DNA of 32,936 nucleotides from Acinetobacter rongchengensis (lineage in GTDB: Bacteria; Pseudomonadota; Gammaproteobacteria; Pseudomonadales; Moraxellaceae): positions 1 through 32,936 of the forward strand of contig NZ_RAXT01000037.1 in assembly GCF_003611475.1 (NCBI RefSeq), in the 5' to 3' direction. A program made the position numbers and the translations under genes. The notes below the pieces were generated by a model. It saw only the letters and a list, made by a program, of their open reading frames with translations, did no database searches and was not told the origin of the DNA. This document shows positions 16,525-24,498 of this stretch, one piece after another (within the stretch, counting starts at the first letter, position 1; every line of letters begins with the position of its first letter).

Positions 16525-17289
16525 ATGCCAAAACGATCTGTAAAAAAACAACCACAATTTACCCGCTATGGTTCAATCTTTGCCATTGCGTTATTGTGTG
16601 GCGTGATCAGCATCTGTTTGGCCATTTTCTATCACAATACCGCCTCTGCCGAAACTTACCCTATCAAAGGTTTTGATATCTCTCACCATCAAGGTGTGAT
16701 TGACTGGAAAAAAATCTCACCGCAGCAATATCAATTTGTTTATCTAAAAGCCACAGAAGGTGGTGATTATCGAGATGATCGATTTCAAAATTACTGGATG
16801 GAAGCACGTGAACGTGGCATGCATGTCGGTGCTTATCATTTTTATCGTTTATGTCGTGAAGGAAAAATACAAGCACAGAATTTTATTCAAACTGTTCCAA
16901 ATAAATCCAATGCCTTACCGCCTGTCATTGACTTGGAATATGACAGCAATTGTATTAACAGCTTTACCAAAGAACAATTATTAAAACAAATCAAAATCAT
17001 GCATGACGAATTACATCAGCATTATGCGAAACAACCCATTTTCTATACATCAAAGAATTTTTATAACATTATTTTAATCGGAGAATTTAAGGAAACACCG
17101 ATTTGGATTCGTGAATATAAAGAACAACCTGATTTAAAAGATGGACGTGCATGGACATTTTGGCAACAAACCAACCAAGGCTCAATTCAAGGCATTCACA
17201 AATCAGTCGATTTAAATGTTTTCCATGGCAATGCTGAGGAATGGAGAAAATTTTTAGAAAACAATCAAATCATTCAGCCTAAAAAATGA
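16525..17289 (+). CDS. Membrane-anchored glycoside hydrolase family 25 lysozyme
   Basis: This 254-residue protein has a basic N-terminus and one hydrophobic segment (about residues 16-37). The latter acts as a signal anchor, or a signal peptide cut near SAE, placing the enzyme in the periplasm. The GH25 domain (about 46-245) keeps GFDISHHQG with Asp51, YLKATEG, GAYHFYR, and the catalytic DxE pair Asp136/Glu138 in PVIDLEYD. GH25 enzymes cleave the MurNAc-GlcNAc bond of peptidoglycan. No phage holin or spanin lies nearby, so a housekeeping wall-remodelling role is more likely than a prophage remnant. Confidence 0.92.
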   Translation: MPKRSVKKQPQFTRYGSIFAIALLCGVISICLAIFYHNTASAETYPIKGFDISHHQGVIDWKKISPQQYQFVYLKATEGGDYRDDRFQNYWMEARERGMHVGAYHFYRLCREGKIQAQNFIQTVPNKSNALPPVIDLEYDSNCINSFTKEQLLKQIKIMHDELHQHYAKQPIFYTSKNFYNIILIGEFKETPIWIREYKEQPDLKDGRAWTFWQQTNQGSIQGIHKSVDLNVFHGNAEEWRKFLENNQIIQPKK

Positions 17290-17361
17290 ATTTTAAATGA
17301 CTAAAATAGTGTATACAGACACAATCTGTCGCAGCAATATAGCCAAACTCAAATAAATAAA

Positions 17362-17390
17362 TTGAACTAAATCAATATCGGTTAGAATAG
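17362..17390 (+). promoter_or_regulatory. Possible dinB promoter
   Basis: TTGAAC (17362-17367) is followed by TAGAAT (17383-17388, 15-bp spacing) or GAATAG (17385-17390, 17-bp spacing). Neither spacing/box pair is ideal. No LexA-type CTG-N10-CAG site is visible, in line with the genus lacking a classical LexA. Confidence 0.35.
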
Positions 17391-17419
17391 TCATACAGCG
17401 TTTTAACACTGTGTGTTTC

Positions 17420-18475
17420 ATGAGAAAAATCATTCATATTGATATGGATGCATTCTATGCATCTGTAGAGCTCCGTGAGCGTCCCGACTTAAAGCATTTA
17501 CCTGTAGTGATTTCTTCACATCATCCACGGGCAGTGATTGCTGCCGCCTCCTACCCTGCACGTGAGTTTGGATTACGCTCTGCAATGTCGATGTCACAAG
17601 CCAAAAAACGTTGCCCACAAGTTGTAGTGATTGAACCAAATTTTGAAAAATATCGTGAAGTATCGCGCCAAATTCATGAAATTTTCCAGCACTATACAGC
17701 CATCATTGAGCCATTATCTTTAGATGAAGCATTCCTTGATGTCACTGAAAATTTACAAAATATTCCAAGTGCAACTGAAGTTGCAGAACGTATTCGAGCC
17801 GATATTTTTAACACCACAGGATTAACCGCTTCTGCAGGCGTTGCCCCCAATAAATTTTTAGCAAAAGTTGCTTCCGATTGGCATAAACCCAATGGGATTT
17901 GCATCATTAAACCCAGTCAGGTGCAGCACTTTATCCATGATCTAACTTTAAAAAAGATTCCAGGTGTAGGCAAAGTCACACAAGAAAAATTAAAGAGTTT
18001 AAACCTTGAAACTTTGGGTGATTTACAGAAAATTGAAGAAAATATACTGATTCATCATTTTGGAAAATACGGCAAACAATTGTTTTTATATGCCCAAGGG
18101 ATTGATGAACGGCCTGTACAAGCTGAACGGCAACGACAACAGATTTCAAATGAGACCACTTTTGATGATGATCTCAGATTAGAACAATGTTCGCCTTACT
18201 GGAGTAGTTTGATCGAACGCGTTTGGCTCAGCCTGCAAAAAAAGCACATGCAAGCGCGTGGCGTAAACGTCAAACTAAAACTCAAAAACTTCCAAGTTTT
18301 ACAACACAGTAAAAGCTTTAAACAGCCTTTAAATTCACAACAAGAAATGATTCAAGTGATCAAAATTTTGTTAGCGGAAATGCAGATTCCTGAACACTTT
18401 CAATTCCGATTGATTGGTGTCGGTTTATATCAACTGTCAGAACAGCAAGATGAAGCGCAATTATCGTTATGGTAA
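17420..18475 (+). CDS. dinB: DNA polymerase IV (Y family)
   Basis: This translesion polymerase is 351 residues with the start at ATG 17420 ([17 protein letters not shown]), the canonical DinB N-terminus and length; a GTG nine bases upstream is rejected. The metal ligands are Asp8 and Asp102/Glu103 ([11 protein letters not shown]). Tyr13 occupies the steric-gate position usually Phe. The helix-hairpin-helix in the thumb ([13 protein letters not shown], about 183-195) and the little-finger domain follow. The protein ends in QLSLW, a beta-clamp-binding peptide. It bypasses minor-groove lesions and is normally damage-inducible. The upstream GH25 gene is 130 bp away, so dinB probably has its own promoter. 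Confidence 0.96.
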   Translation: MRKIIHIDMDAFYASVELRERPDLKHLPVVISSHHPRAVIAAASYPAREFGLRSAMSMSQAKKRCPQVVVIEPNFEKYREVSRQIHEIFQHYTAIIEPLSLDEAFLDVTENLQNIPSATEVAERIRADIFNTTGLTASAGVAPNKFLAKVASDWHKPNGICIIKPSQVQHFIHDLTLKKIPGVGKVTQEKLKSLNLETLGDLQKIEENILIHHFGKYGKQLFLYAQGIDERPVQAERQRQQISNETTFDDDLRLEQCSPYWSSLIERVWLSLQKKHMQARGVNVKLKLKNFQVLQHSKSFKQPLNSQQEMIQVIKILLAEMQIPEHFQFRLIGVGLYQLSEQQDEAQLSLW

Positions 18476-18900
18476 ATCCGCTTATGATTAAATAAAAATA
18501 CGCTGAGTCCAATTCTAAAAAGATTTGCGACGAAATGAATGTGCTTAATTTTCAGTCAAAAGAACTAAATTTGCTTAAATATTTACCAACATTGAGTAAA
18601 ATTGGAGTAATCTACTTGGCGCAATACATTATCCATGTATCTGCTGAGAGATCAAAAGTCACCAATACTTTTGGTTTGCTGTCCTGTAGTTGGCGTGACG
18701 ATCAAATCCGAATGTTACAGGGCGCTCAGAATATTCACATGGTTGCTCTTCTCTACAATATAACAATCGATTTGCTTCATCCTCGCTCACAACATTTCTC
18801 ATTCAATCACAACGTTCATCTGAACTTCACATAAAATTCATTCGCCTAAAAAATAGAATTTCAGTACACTCAAAATGATCAAATGAACATTTAAAGACTG
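18476..18900. other. Intergenic region dinB-creB with possible small or decayed ORFs
   Basis: No confident gene is present. A 99-residue plus-strand frame (18535-18834) lacks a ribosome-binding site and any recognisable motif. On the minus strand a 47-residue frame, 18802 to 18659 (MRNVVSEDEANRLLYCREEQ...), looks more protein-like, and a shifted frame continues VLVTFDLSADTWIMYCAK. This could be a frameshifted remnant. The inverted repeat CAAAAGT/ACTTTTG (18653-18673) and the creB regulatory site (18815-18830) also lie here. Confidence 0.4.
18815..18830 (+). promoter_or_regulatory. cre-tag-like CreB site upstream of creB
   Basis: TTCAT-CTGAAC-TTCAC matches the CreB box TTCAC-N6-TTCAC with one mismatch and lies 70 bp before the creB start codon. 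It suggests autoregulation of creBC. Confidence 0.65.
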
Positions 18901-19617
18901 ATGAATAATAAAAAACAGATTCTATGTATTGAAGATGATGCTGCTATTCTGATGCCCCTACGCTATGCACTCGAACGAGAAGAATGGCAGGTGACTTGGG
19001 CCAATACTGGTACTCAAGCCATTGAATTGATTCAACAGTACCATTACGATTTTATTATTTTAGACATCGGCCTACCTGATATTAATGGCTTTGATGTCTG
19101 TAAAAAAATTCGGCTGTTTAATCATACTCCACTGCTATTTTTAACTGCACGAGATGATGAGATTGACCGAATTGTAGGGTTAGAAATTGGGGCAGATGAT
19201 TACTGCACTAAACCTTTTAGTTCACGTGAAATCGTTTCTCGTATCAAAGCCATTTGGCGCAGGATGGAAATTCAGAGCCAACTGCAAGCCACTCAAACCC
19301 GTGTTGATCCACAGCCTGCCCTCTCTAAAGCTTGGCTATGTATTGATGAATCACTACAAATTCATTATCACGGTACAGCATTGCAACTTACTCGTTATGA
19401 ATATCGTCTATTGAAGTTGTTGATCGATCATCCTGAACATGTCTTTAGTCGCCAACAGTTGATGGATCATATTTGGGAACATCCAGAACATAGTCTAGAG
19501 CGCACAGTAGATACCCATATCAAAAGTCTAAGGCAGAAACTCAAACAGATTTCCGCAGAATATGACCCGATCACAACGCATCGTGGTTTCGGTTATAGCC
19601 TAAAACGGATACTGTAA
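18901..19617 (+). CDS. creB: Response regulator CreB (OmpR/PhoB family)
   Basis: This 238-residue protein has an N-terminal receiver domain with the acidic pocket Glu11/Asp12/Asp13 and phosphoacceptor Asp55 (FIILDIGLPD), the switch Thr in FLTARD and Lys in CTKPF. A C-terminal winged-helix DNA-binding domain follows (about 140-236; LTRYEYRLLKLLIDHPEHVFSRQQL, RTVDTHIKSLRQKL). CreB identity rests on the following creC/creD genes and on cre-tag sites. In other bacteria CreBC controls envelope and cell-wall-stress genes, including creD and sometimes beta-lactamases; no beta-lactamase is in this window. ATG at 18901 has a weak ribosome-binding site. The gene is 3 bp from creC. Confidence 0.9.
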   Translation: MNNKKQILCIEDDAAILMPLRYALEREEWQVTWANTGTQAIELIQQYHYDFIILDIGLPDINGFDVCKKIRLFNHTPLLFLTARDDEIDRIVGLEIGADDYCTKPFSSREIVSRIKAIWRRMEIQSQLQATQTRVDPQPALSKAWLCIDESLQIHYHGTALQLTRYEYRLLKLLIDHPEHVFSRQQLMDHIWEHPEHSLERTVDTHIKSLRQKLKQISAEYDPITTHRGFGYSLKRIL

Positions 19618-19620
19618 GAA

Positions 19621-21090
19621 ATGTCTATCTTTATTCGTATTTGGTTTTTCTTTGGTTTAATTATCTTGCTTGGACTGTGGTTTATGTCCTACACCTTTAA
19701 TCAGCAAGTGAAGCCCAATGTCCGCCAAGTGGTTGAAGATACACTGGCTGAAAATGCCAATATTATCGCGATGTTAGTCGCCGAAGATGTCTATGAGAAT
19801 AAAGTCAGCACCGTACAATTTGATGCAAAAATTCAAAATGCACTGAATCGAAAACTGAATGCCAATATTTGGCAACACAATAAAAAAGAAATTAATCAAC
19901 AAATTTATATTACAGATGCCAAAGGCATTGTGATTTACGACTCACAAGGCATTGCGACAGGACAAGATTATTCACGTTGGAATGATGTTTATTTAACCTT
20001 AAAAGGAAAATACGGCGTACGTTCAACCCGTAGTTATGAAAAAGATGCCAATAGCAGTACAATGTTTATTGCTGCACCGATTTATTACCAAGCAATACCG
20101 AATCAGCAACAAAAATTGATTGGTGTGGTGAGTATCGGTAAACCGAATAGTTCTGTACAACCTTATATTCAAAAAGCTGAAGATCAATTACTGCGCCAAG
20201 CCGCGTGGATTACTTTACTTAGCTTATTTCTTGCCAGTTTGGTGGCCTATTGGCTTAAACACAGTATCGACCGAGTTCGAAAATACGCTCAGGCACTTGC
20301 ACCTGTGAATCAAATCCCTTATTTCCGTTCGGCCAAAGAACTGAATCAAGTGGCTCTAGCGGTTGAAAACATGCGTGAAAAACTTGAAGATCGTGCCTAT
20401 GTGGAACACTATGTCAACACTTTAACCCATGAGTTAAAAAGCCCGCTCACAGCAATTCAAGCCAGTGCAGAATTACTCAAAGAAGATTTGCCGTTGAATG
20501 ATCAACAACAGTTTGCAAGTCATATTCATGGTCAAAGCCAACGCTTAAAAACCTTAATTGACCGCATGTTATTGCTCACACGTTTGGAAAAATCCAAACA
20601 TCAAATTGAAATTCAAAGCGTTAATTTATCTCAACTGATACAACACGTTTTAGATCAATATGCCAGTCAAATAAATGCCAAGAAAATTCTGTGTTTATTG
20701 GATATTGAAGCCAATTGTACCATTCAAGCCGATCGCTTTTGGCTACAACAAACCGTTGCTAATCTTTTAGACAATGCTTTAGATTTCTCACCAGAATCGG
20801 CAAAGATCCTGATTCAATTACATCGTCAAAGCCATCAACAGATTCAATTAACGGTTTTTAATGAAGCTGAATGGATTCCAGAATATGCACTGACACAGAT
20901 CTTTGACACTTATTTCTCATTGCCCCGCCCCATTACCCAACAGCGCAGTTCAGGCATTGGTTTAAGCATTGTCAAACAAGTGATTGAACAACATCATGGG
21001 AAAATTACTATTCAAAATATTCAAGCCAATCATATTTCGAGTATTCAACCTCACCAACAAGGCGTATTGGTGACTATTTCATTGCCCTAA
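19621..21090 (+). CDS. creC: Sensor histidine kinase CreC
   Basis: This 489-residue inner-membrane kinase has a first helix at about residues 5-25 and a periplasmic sensor domain at about 26-192 (YITDAKGIVIYDSQG is PAS/Cache-like, and IGVVSIGKPNSSVQPYI closes it). A second helix lies at about 193-212, then HAMP. A HisKA domain carries phosphoacceptor His270 (TLTHELKSPLTAIQAS), and an ATPase domain has the N box (VANLLDNALDFS) and G box (SSGIGLSIVKQ). It phosphorylates CreB. The start is only 3 bp after the creB stop, so translation is coupled. The periplasmic signal is unknown. Confidence 0.92.
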   Translation: MSIFIRIWFFFGLIILLGLWFMSYTFNQQVKPNVRQVVEDTLAENANIIAMLVAEDVYENKVSTVQFDAKIQNALNRKLNANIWQHNKKEINQQIYITDAKGIVIYDSQGIATGQDYSRWNDVYLTLKGKYGVRSTRSYEKDANSSTMFIAAPIYYQAIPNQQQKLIGVVSIGKPNSSVQPYIQKAEDQLLRQAAWITLLSLFLASLVAYWLKHSIDRVRKYAQALAPVNQIPYFRSAKELNQVALAVENMREKLEDRAYVEHYVNTLTHELKSPLTAIQASAELLKEDLPLNDQQQFASHIHGQSQRLKTLIDRMLLLTRLEKSKHQIEIQSVNLSQLIQHVLDQYASQINAKKILCLLDIEANCTIQADRFWLQQTVANLLDNALDFSPESAKILIQLHRQSHQQIQLTVFNEAEWIPEYALTQIFDTYFSLPRPITQQRSSGIGLSIVKQVIEQHHGKITIQNIQANHISSIQPHQQGVLVTISLP

Positions 21091-21169
21091 CATGATTTTA
21101 AAGCGTAAGCTCATCTATAAAATCACGTTCCGTTTATAAAAAATTGTTTTTCCTATAAATTGATCATAC

Positions 21170-21185
21170 TTCACTTAAACTTCAC
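21170..21185 (+). promoter_or_regulatory. Exact cre-tag (CreB operator) upstream of creD
   Basis: TTCAC-TTAAAC-TTCAC is a perfect match to the published CreB binding consensus TTCAC-N6-TTCAC. It lies in the 178-bp creC-creD gap, 84 bp before the creD start, so creD has its own CreB-controlled promoter in addition to any read-through from creBC. Confidence 0.88.
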
Positions 21186-21268
21186 AGAAAAATCAAAACC
21201 GAATCAAACAAAATACATCCCAGATTCACATACTGGATCCTGAAAAAAACAAATCATCAGGAATCATT

Positions 21269-22687
21269 ATGCGCTCTCATTTCCTTAGTCTTAAAATTAT
21301 TGCAATCGTGATATTGGTCGCCATGTTCTGGGGCGGCTTATTTTTCCTTACCAGCCTCGTATCAGAACGCCAAGGCTACCAACAAGCCTTTCTTAAAGAA
21401 ATCTCACAAAACAATATCAGCCCGCAAACCATTGTTTCACCTTATATACATGTTCCTTATGAAGAACAGAAAACCTGTTTGGATGAACAAAAAAAGGCTC
21501 ATCCATGTACAGAAGAAAGCTGGATGTATATCGGCGCTGATAGTACGCAATGGACCTCAAACTTTAATGTTTCCAATGATAGTTACAAACGCACGATTTA
21601 TCGTGCGATTAGCTACCAAGCCAACTTAACCGCGAAAGGAATTTTCCAAAAACCTCAACTAGAAAATAAAACCTATCTTTGGGATCGTGCTGAAATTATT
21701 TTCCCAGTACATGACCCACGTGGTTTAGACAAGCAACCCATGCTTAAAATTTTGAATAAAGACTATGTTTTTGAAGTAAGTCCACAAGGCAGCGACTACT
21801 CAGGATTTGATTTTATGCGTATTTCTGCAAAAAATTATCCTGAATTAATCACTGCCATTCAAAATGGCTTTCACTTTGATTTAACGGCGAATCTGACTGG
21901 TTTAAGTAAATTTACCCTTATTCCAACCAGTCGTAGTGTTACTTATCAAGCCAAAGGCAATTGGGCCGATATTAAATACGATGGGCAGAATTTACCGTAT
22001 GCAAAAACCAGCGCTCAGCAGAAATTCAATGCACAATGGAAAAACATTGCCCTAGGTCATCAAAACCTGAATAAATTCATTCACTGTGAGAGCAATGAGT
22101 GCACTCGCCAATTCACTCAAGGTAACTTTGTTCAAACTGCAAATTTTAGTGAATATGAAACAGCAGGACATGAAAAAATTGGCTTAACGACTGAATTTTT
22201 AGAGCCAGTGAATGTCTATACCCAAACAGACCGTGCGATTAAATATGGCATTGTGATCATAATCATCACCTTTGGTTGCTTCTTCTTATTTGAAGTACTG
22301 AAAAGCTTACGAATTCACCCGATTCAATATTCTTTAGTTGCTATGGCACAAGGCATATTCTTTGTTCTACTCCTTTCGATCAGTGAATATTATGCTTTTG
22401 CATGGGCATATATCGTTGCAGCAATTGCTTGTATTGGCTTAATGACTTGGTATTTATACTTTGTGATGAAAGGCATCAAAGCTGCTGCTTTGTTTGGCAT
22501 TATTTTAAGCAGTTTATACGCCATTATGTATATGTTATTGCAATCTTCAGGCAAGACTTTCTTAATGGGTTCAATGATTTCCTTCGTGGTCCTCGCAGTT
22601 GTAATGTTTATTACCCGCCATATTGATTGGTACAGCATTGGAAATAAACCTAAACGTGAGCTCAGAACCTATACCTCACCTCAATAA
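21269..22687 (+). CDS. creD: Inner-membrane protein CreD
   Basis: This 472-residue protein matches the CreD family: one N-terminal helix (about residues 8-30), a large periplasmic domain (about 31-330; VSPYIHVPYEEQ, FDFMRISAKNYPE and LTANLTGLSKFTLIPTSRSV) and a cluster of about five to six helices at the C-terminus (about 333-460). CreD is the best-known output of CreBC; its overproduction alters envelope stress and antibiotic or colicin tolerance, though its biochemistry is unknown. ATG at 21269 has AGGA six bases upstream, and an exact cre-tag precedes it. Confidence 0.92.
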   Translation: MRSHFLSLKIIAIVILVAMFWGGLFFLTSLVSERQGYQQAFLKEISQNNISPQTIVSPYIHVPYEEQKTCLDEQKKAHPCTEESWMYIGADSTQWTSNFNVSNDSYKRTIYRAISYQANLTAKGIFQKPQLENKTYLWDRAEIIFPVHDPRGLDKQPMLKILNKDYVFEVSPQGSDYSGFDFMRISAKNYPELITAIQNGFHFDLTANLTGLSKFTLIPTSRSVTYQAKGNWADIKYDGQNLPYAKTSAQQKFNAQWKNIALGHQNLNKFIHCESNECTRQFTQGNFVQTANFSEYETAGHEKIGLTTEFLEPVNVYTQTDRAIKYGIVIIIITFGCFFLFEVLKSLRIHPIQYSLVAMAQGIFFVLLLSISEYYAFAWAYIVAAIACIGLMTWYLYFVMKGIKAAALFGIILSSLYAIMYMLLQSSGKTFLMGSMISFVVLAVVMFITRHIDWYSIGNKPKRELRTYTSPQ

Positions 22688-23078
22688 TCATAAAAAATAC
22701 TGCACTTGTGAATGGTACATAGCCATTCACATTGTGCTTAAAACGATCAAATCAGAATAATCGAGACCTGTCATGTATACCACTTATATCAGCACACATA
22801 TTTCAAAAAATCAGCAACTCAGACAACTGTGCCCAATACAAACTTCAATTGCTTTCTGTTTAAATCAATTGAGAATGGCACAGATTCATTTTTTAAACTT
22901 AGGTAATTTGATTATCTGCCCCGAATACAATTGCATATTGATCTTTCAAACCAAACTTTTGATCCGAATTGATACTCTTTCAAAATCGCCACAAACTTAA
23001 TCAATTGCAACAAACTAGATTTGCAGAATGACCATGATCACGTAAACTTTACCTAATCATTTGTATTCGAGAAATAGG
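22688..23078. other. Intergenic region creD-RidA: hairpin and possible LysM remnant
   Basis: The hairpin GTGAATGG/CCATTCAC (22708-22730), extended by GCAC/GTGC, follows creD but lacks a T-run. A 75-residue plus frame (22773-23000) has a poor start context and no motif. Antisense to it is the possible LysM fragment entered separately. No confident functional gene is present. Confidence 0.45.
22886..22999 (-). pseudogene. Possible degenerate LysM-domain fragment
   Basis: Read on the minus strand from about 22999, one frame gives VCGDFERVSIRIKSLV, a stop, then KINMQLYSGQIIKLPKFKK and a stop. This follows the LysM pattern (GDT-x-x-x-I-A-x-R ... LYPGQ-x-L-K-I-P) with one internal stop and no start codon. 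It may be the relic of a peptidoglycan-binding domain, or coincidence; it is short. Confidence 0.25.
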
Positions 23079-23435
23079 ATGGCTGTACAACGTTTGCATG
23101 TCTCAAATCGCTTTTCTGAAATTGCTATTTCAGGTCATTTGGTGCATTTAGCAGGTCAACTGGCTTCTGACTTTGACTTAGATATTAAAGGACAGACACA
23201 ACAAACTTTCGACATGATCGATCAATTTCTTGCCGATGCAGGTACAGATAAAAGCCATATTTTATCTGTGACGATTTATTTAAAAGACATCGAAAAAGAC
23301 TATGCGGCTTTCAACGAAGTTTGGGATACATGGGTTGCAGACATTGAGGCTCTACCTCGTACCTGTGTTGAGGCAAAACTTTATGATCCACGTGTCTTGG
23401 TCGAACTCACAGTGGTTGCGGTTAAACCTGAATAA
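23079..23435 (+). CDS. RidA-family (YjgF/UK114) protein
   Basis: This protein is 118 residues from ATG 23079; a TTG six codons earlier is in frame but less likely. The family signatures are GHLVHLAGQLASD, the helix QTQQTFDMIDQFLADAGTDKSHILSVTIYL, and PRTCVEA with Arg94, the residue that binds the carboxylate of imine/enamine substrates. Glu109 follows. RidA proteins are cytosolic trimers that hydrolyse reactive enamine/imine intermediates from PLP enzymes. Subfamily assignment beyond RidA is uncertain, as it differs from archetypal RidA in the N-terminal half. It stands alone, sharing a bidirectional terminator with the converging DUF2726 gene. Confidence 0.9.
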   Translation: MAVQRLHVSNRFSEIAISGHLVHLAGQLASDFDLDIKGQTQQTFDMIDQFLADAGTDKSHILSVTIYLKDIEKDYAAFNEVWDTWVADIEALPRTCVEAKLYDPRVLVELTVVAVKPE

Positions 23436-23460
23436 AGCTTGGCTTGAAATGTTGTAATCT

Positions 23461-23490
23461 AAAAAATGCATGTAATAACATGCATTTTTT
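23461..23490. terminator. Bidirectional terminator, RidA / DUF2726 genes
   Basis: AAAAAATGCATGT (23461-23473) pairs perfectly with ACATGCATTTTTT (23478-23490) around AATA. Its symmetric A/T ends serve both convergent genes. Confidence 0.9.
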
Positions 23491-23503
23491 AATCATGGTT
23501 AGA

Positions 23504-24043
23504 TTAACCATAAACACGGCGTCTTGAACCTTGTTCATGGTAATATTCAAGCTTTCCCAAGTCAGCTAACTGTGCTTGTTTTGGATAATCAAATTCTGAG
23601 GTTTCAATCAAAAAACTTTCTCTAATTTGTTGATATTCAGGAACATTATTATAACGAATAACCCGATAACCCGCAGACTGTAATAATGCTTCTTGATATT
23701 TAGCTTCACTGGAACGCTTTATCGATGACTGATCATCTAATGCCACAATTGCGATTACACGATAGTCTTTATCTAAGACAACAAAGTCAGCAAACATTTT
23801 TTGATATTTGCTACGTGTATGTTGAAATTTGGTTGTGATTAATGCGTCAAATGACACATGTGCCAAAATATTCGCTTCCGATAAGATTTCTTTAAGACGA
23901 ATAAACGTTAATTGCTCAATCGAATTAAAGACCGCTCTTTGTCTTAATGCGCTATCACTTAATCGTTTATTGCTAATACCTTTATAAACGATCACGATGA
24001 CGACAGCGACGATGAAAATACTGATAATAATCATCATATCCAT
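23504..24043 (-). CDS. Membrane-anchored DUF2726 protein
   Basis: This 179-residue protein has one N-terminal transmembrane helix (about residues 3-20) and a soluble domain of the DUF2726 type. KYQKMFADFVVLDKDYRVIAIVALDD (about 78-103) and ALLQSAGYRVIRYNNVPEYQQIRE (about 118-141) are the conserved strands. The family is thought to have a restriction-endonuclease-like fold. The usual acidic residue in the ExD-type strand appears here as VALDD, so nuclease activity is uncertain. Function is unknown. ATG at 24043 has GGA upstream. It is monocistronic. Confidence 0.8.
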   Translation of the reverse strand: MDMMIIISIFIVAVVIVIVYKGISNKRLSDSALRQRAVFNSIEQLTFIRLKEILSEANILAHVSFDALITTKFQHTRSKYQKMFADFVVLDKDYRVIAIVALDDQSSIKRSSEAKYQEALLQSAGYRVIRYNNVPEYQQIRESFLIETSEFDYPKQAQLADLGKLEYYHEQGSRRRVYG

Positions 24044-24465
24044 GTCCTTTTTCCTTTCTTATAATTCGGTTTCTAGACCGTTTATTTTTACCAATGATAT
24101 TAATATATGAATCAACGCCTTTGGTTCAAACACTTTGATAAAATCACTACGAACTGCAACACAACACTTATAAATCTTGACTTAAAATTTCACTTCAAAA
24201 ACAACAATGTGATTTAAGTCTCGGTTTTAATTATAAATTCAATCATAGCTTTATTTTATTCACTTATCTTGATTCATAAATGAATATGTTATAGCTATTG
24301 TTATACTCATTTTTATTTTGAAATACAACTTAATCCGATAAATTTACGGCAATTTTGTCTAACAATTTATACGACTTTTGTTTGATTTTTACTCAATTTT
24401 TTACCCACAGTTCTAAAGAAGTTATCCACAGTTTTGGTTATTTTTGACTCAAGAATTGATTTTTA
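24044..24465. other. AT-rich gene-free region with two DnaA-box-like 9-mers
   Basis: No ORF is credible. TTATCCACA (24422-24430) is a perfect DnaA box and TTACCCACA (24401-24409) differs by one base. They point the same way, with starts 21 bp apart, next to AT-rich DNA. No replication gene is adjacent. Confidence 0.5.
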
Positions 24466-24496
24466 TAAAAAAAGGATGCTTTCGCATCCTTTCTTT
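24466..24496 (-). terminator. Terminator of the Kelch-like gene
   Basis: AAAGGATGC/GCATCCTTT (24471-24479 with 24484-24492) reads, in the minus transcript, as a 9-bp stem with a GAAA tetraloop and a T7 tail. Confidence 0.88.
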
Positions 24497-24498
24497 TA

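Noticed and set aside
16525..17289. Prophage endolysin interpretation of the GH25 gene
   Set aside because: No holin, tail or integrase genes nearby, and the N-terminal hydrophobic anchor and ordinary neighbours favour a resident cell-wall enzyme.
18535..18834. 99-residue plus-strand ORF between dinB and creB
   Set aside because: No ribosome-binding site, no recognisable motif, and it runs over the creB regulatory site. The composition does not look like a conserved protein.
22773..23000. 75-residue plus-strand ORF after creD
   Set aside because: No motif. It is antisense to the possible LysM relic and has unusual Cys/Ile/Leu content, probably random.
24044..24498. Replication origin
   Set aside because: Only two DnaA-like boxes, with no rep, dnaA, parAB or iterons nearby. 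Kept as a finding only.
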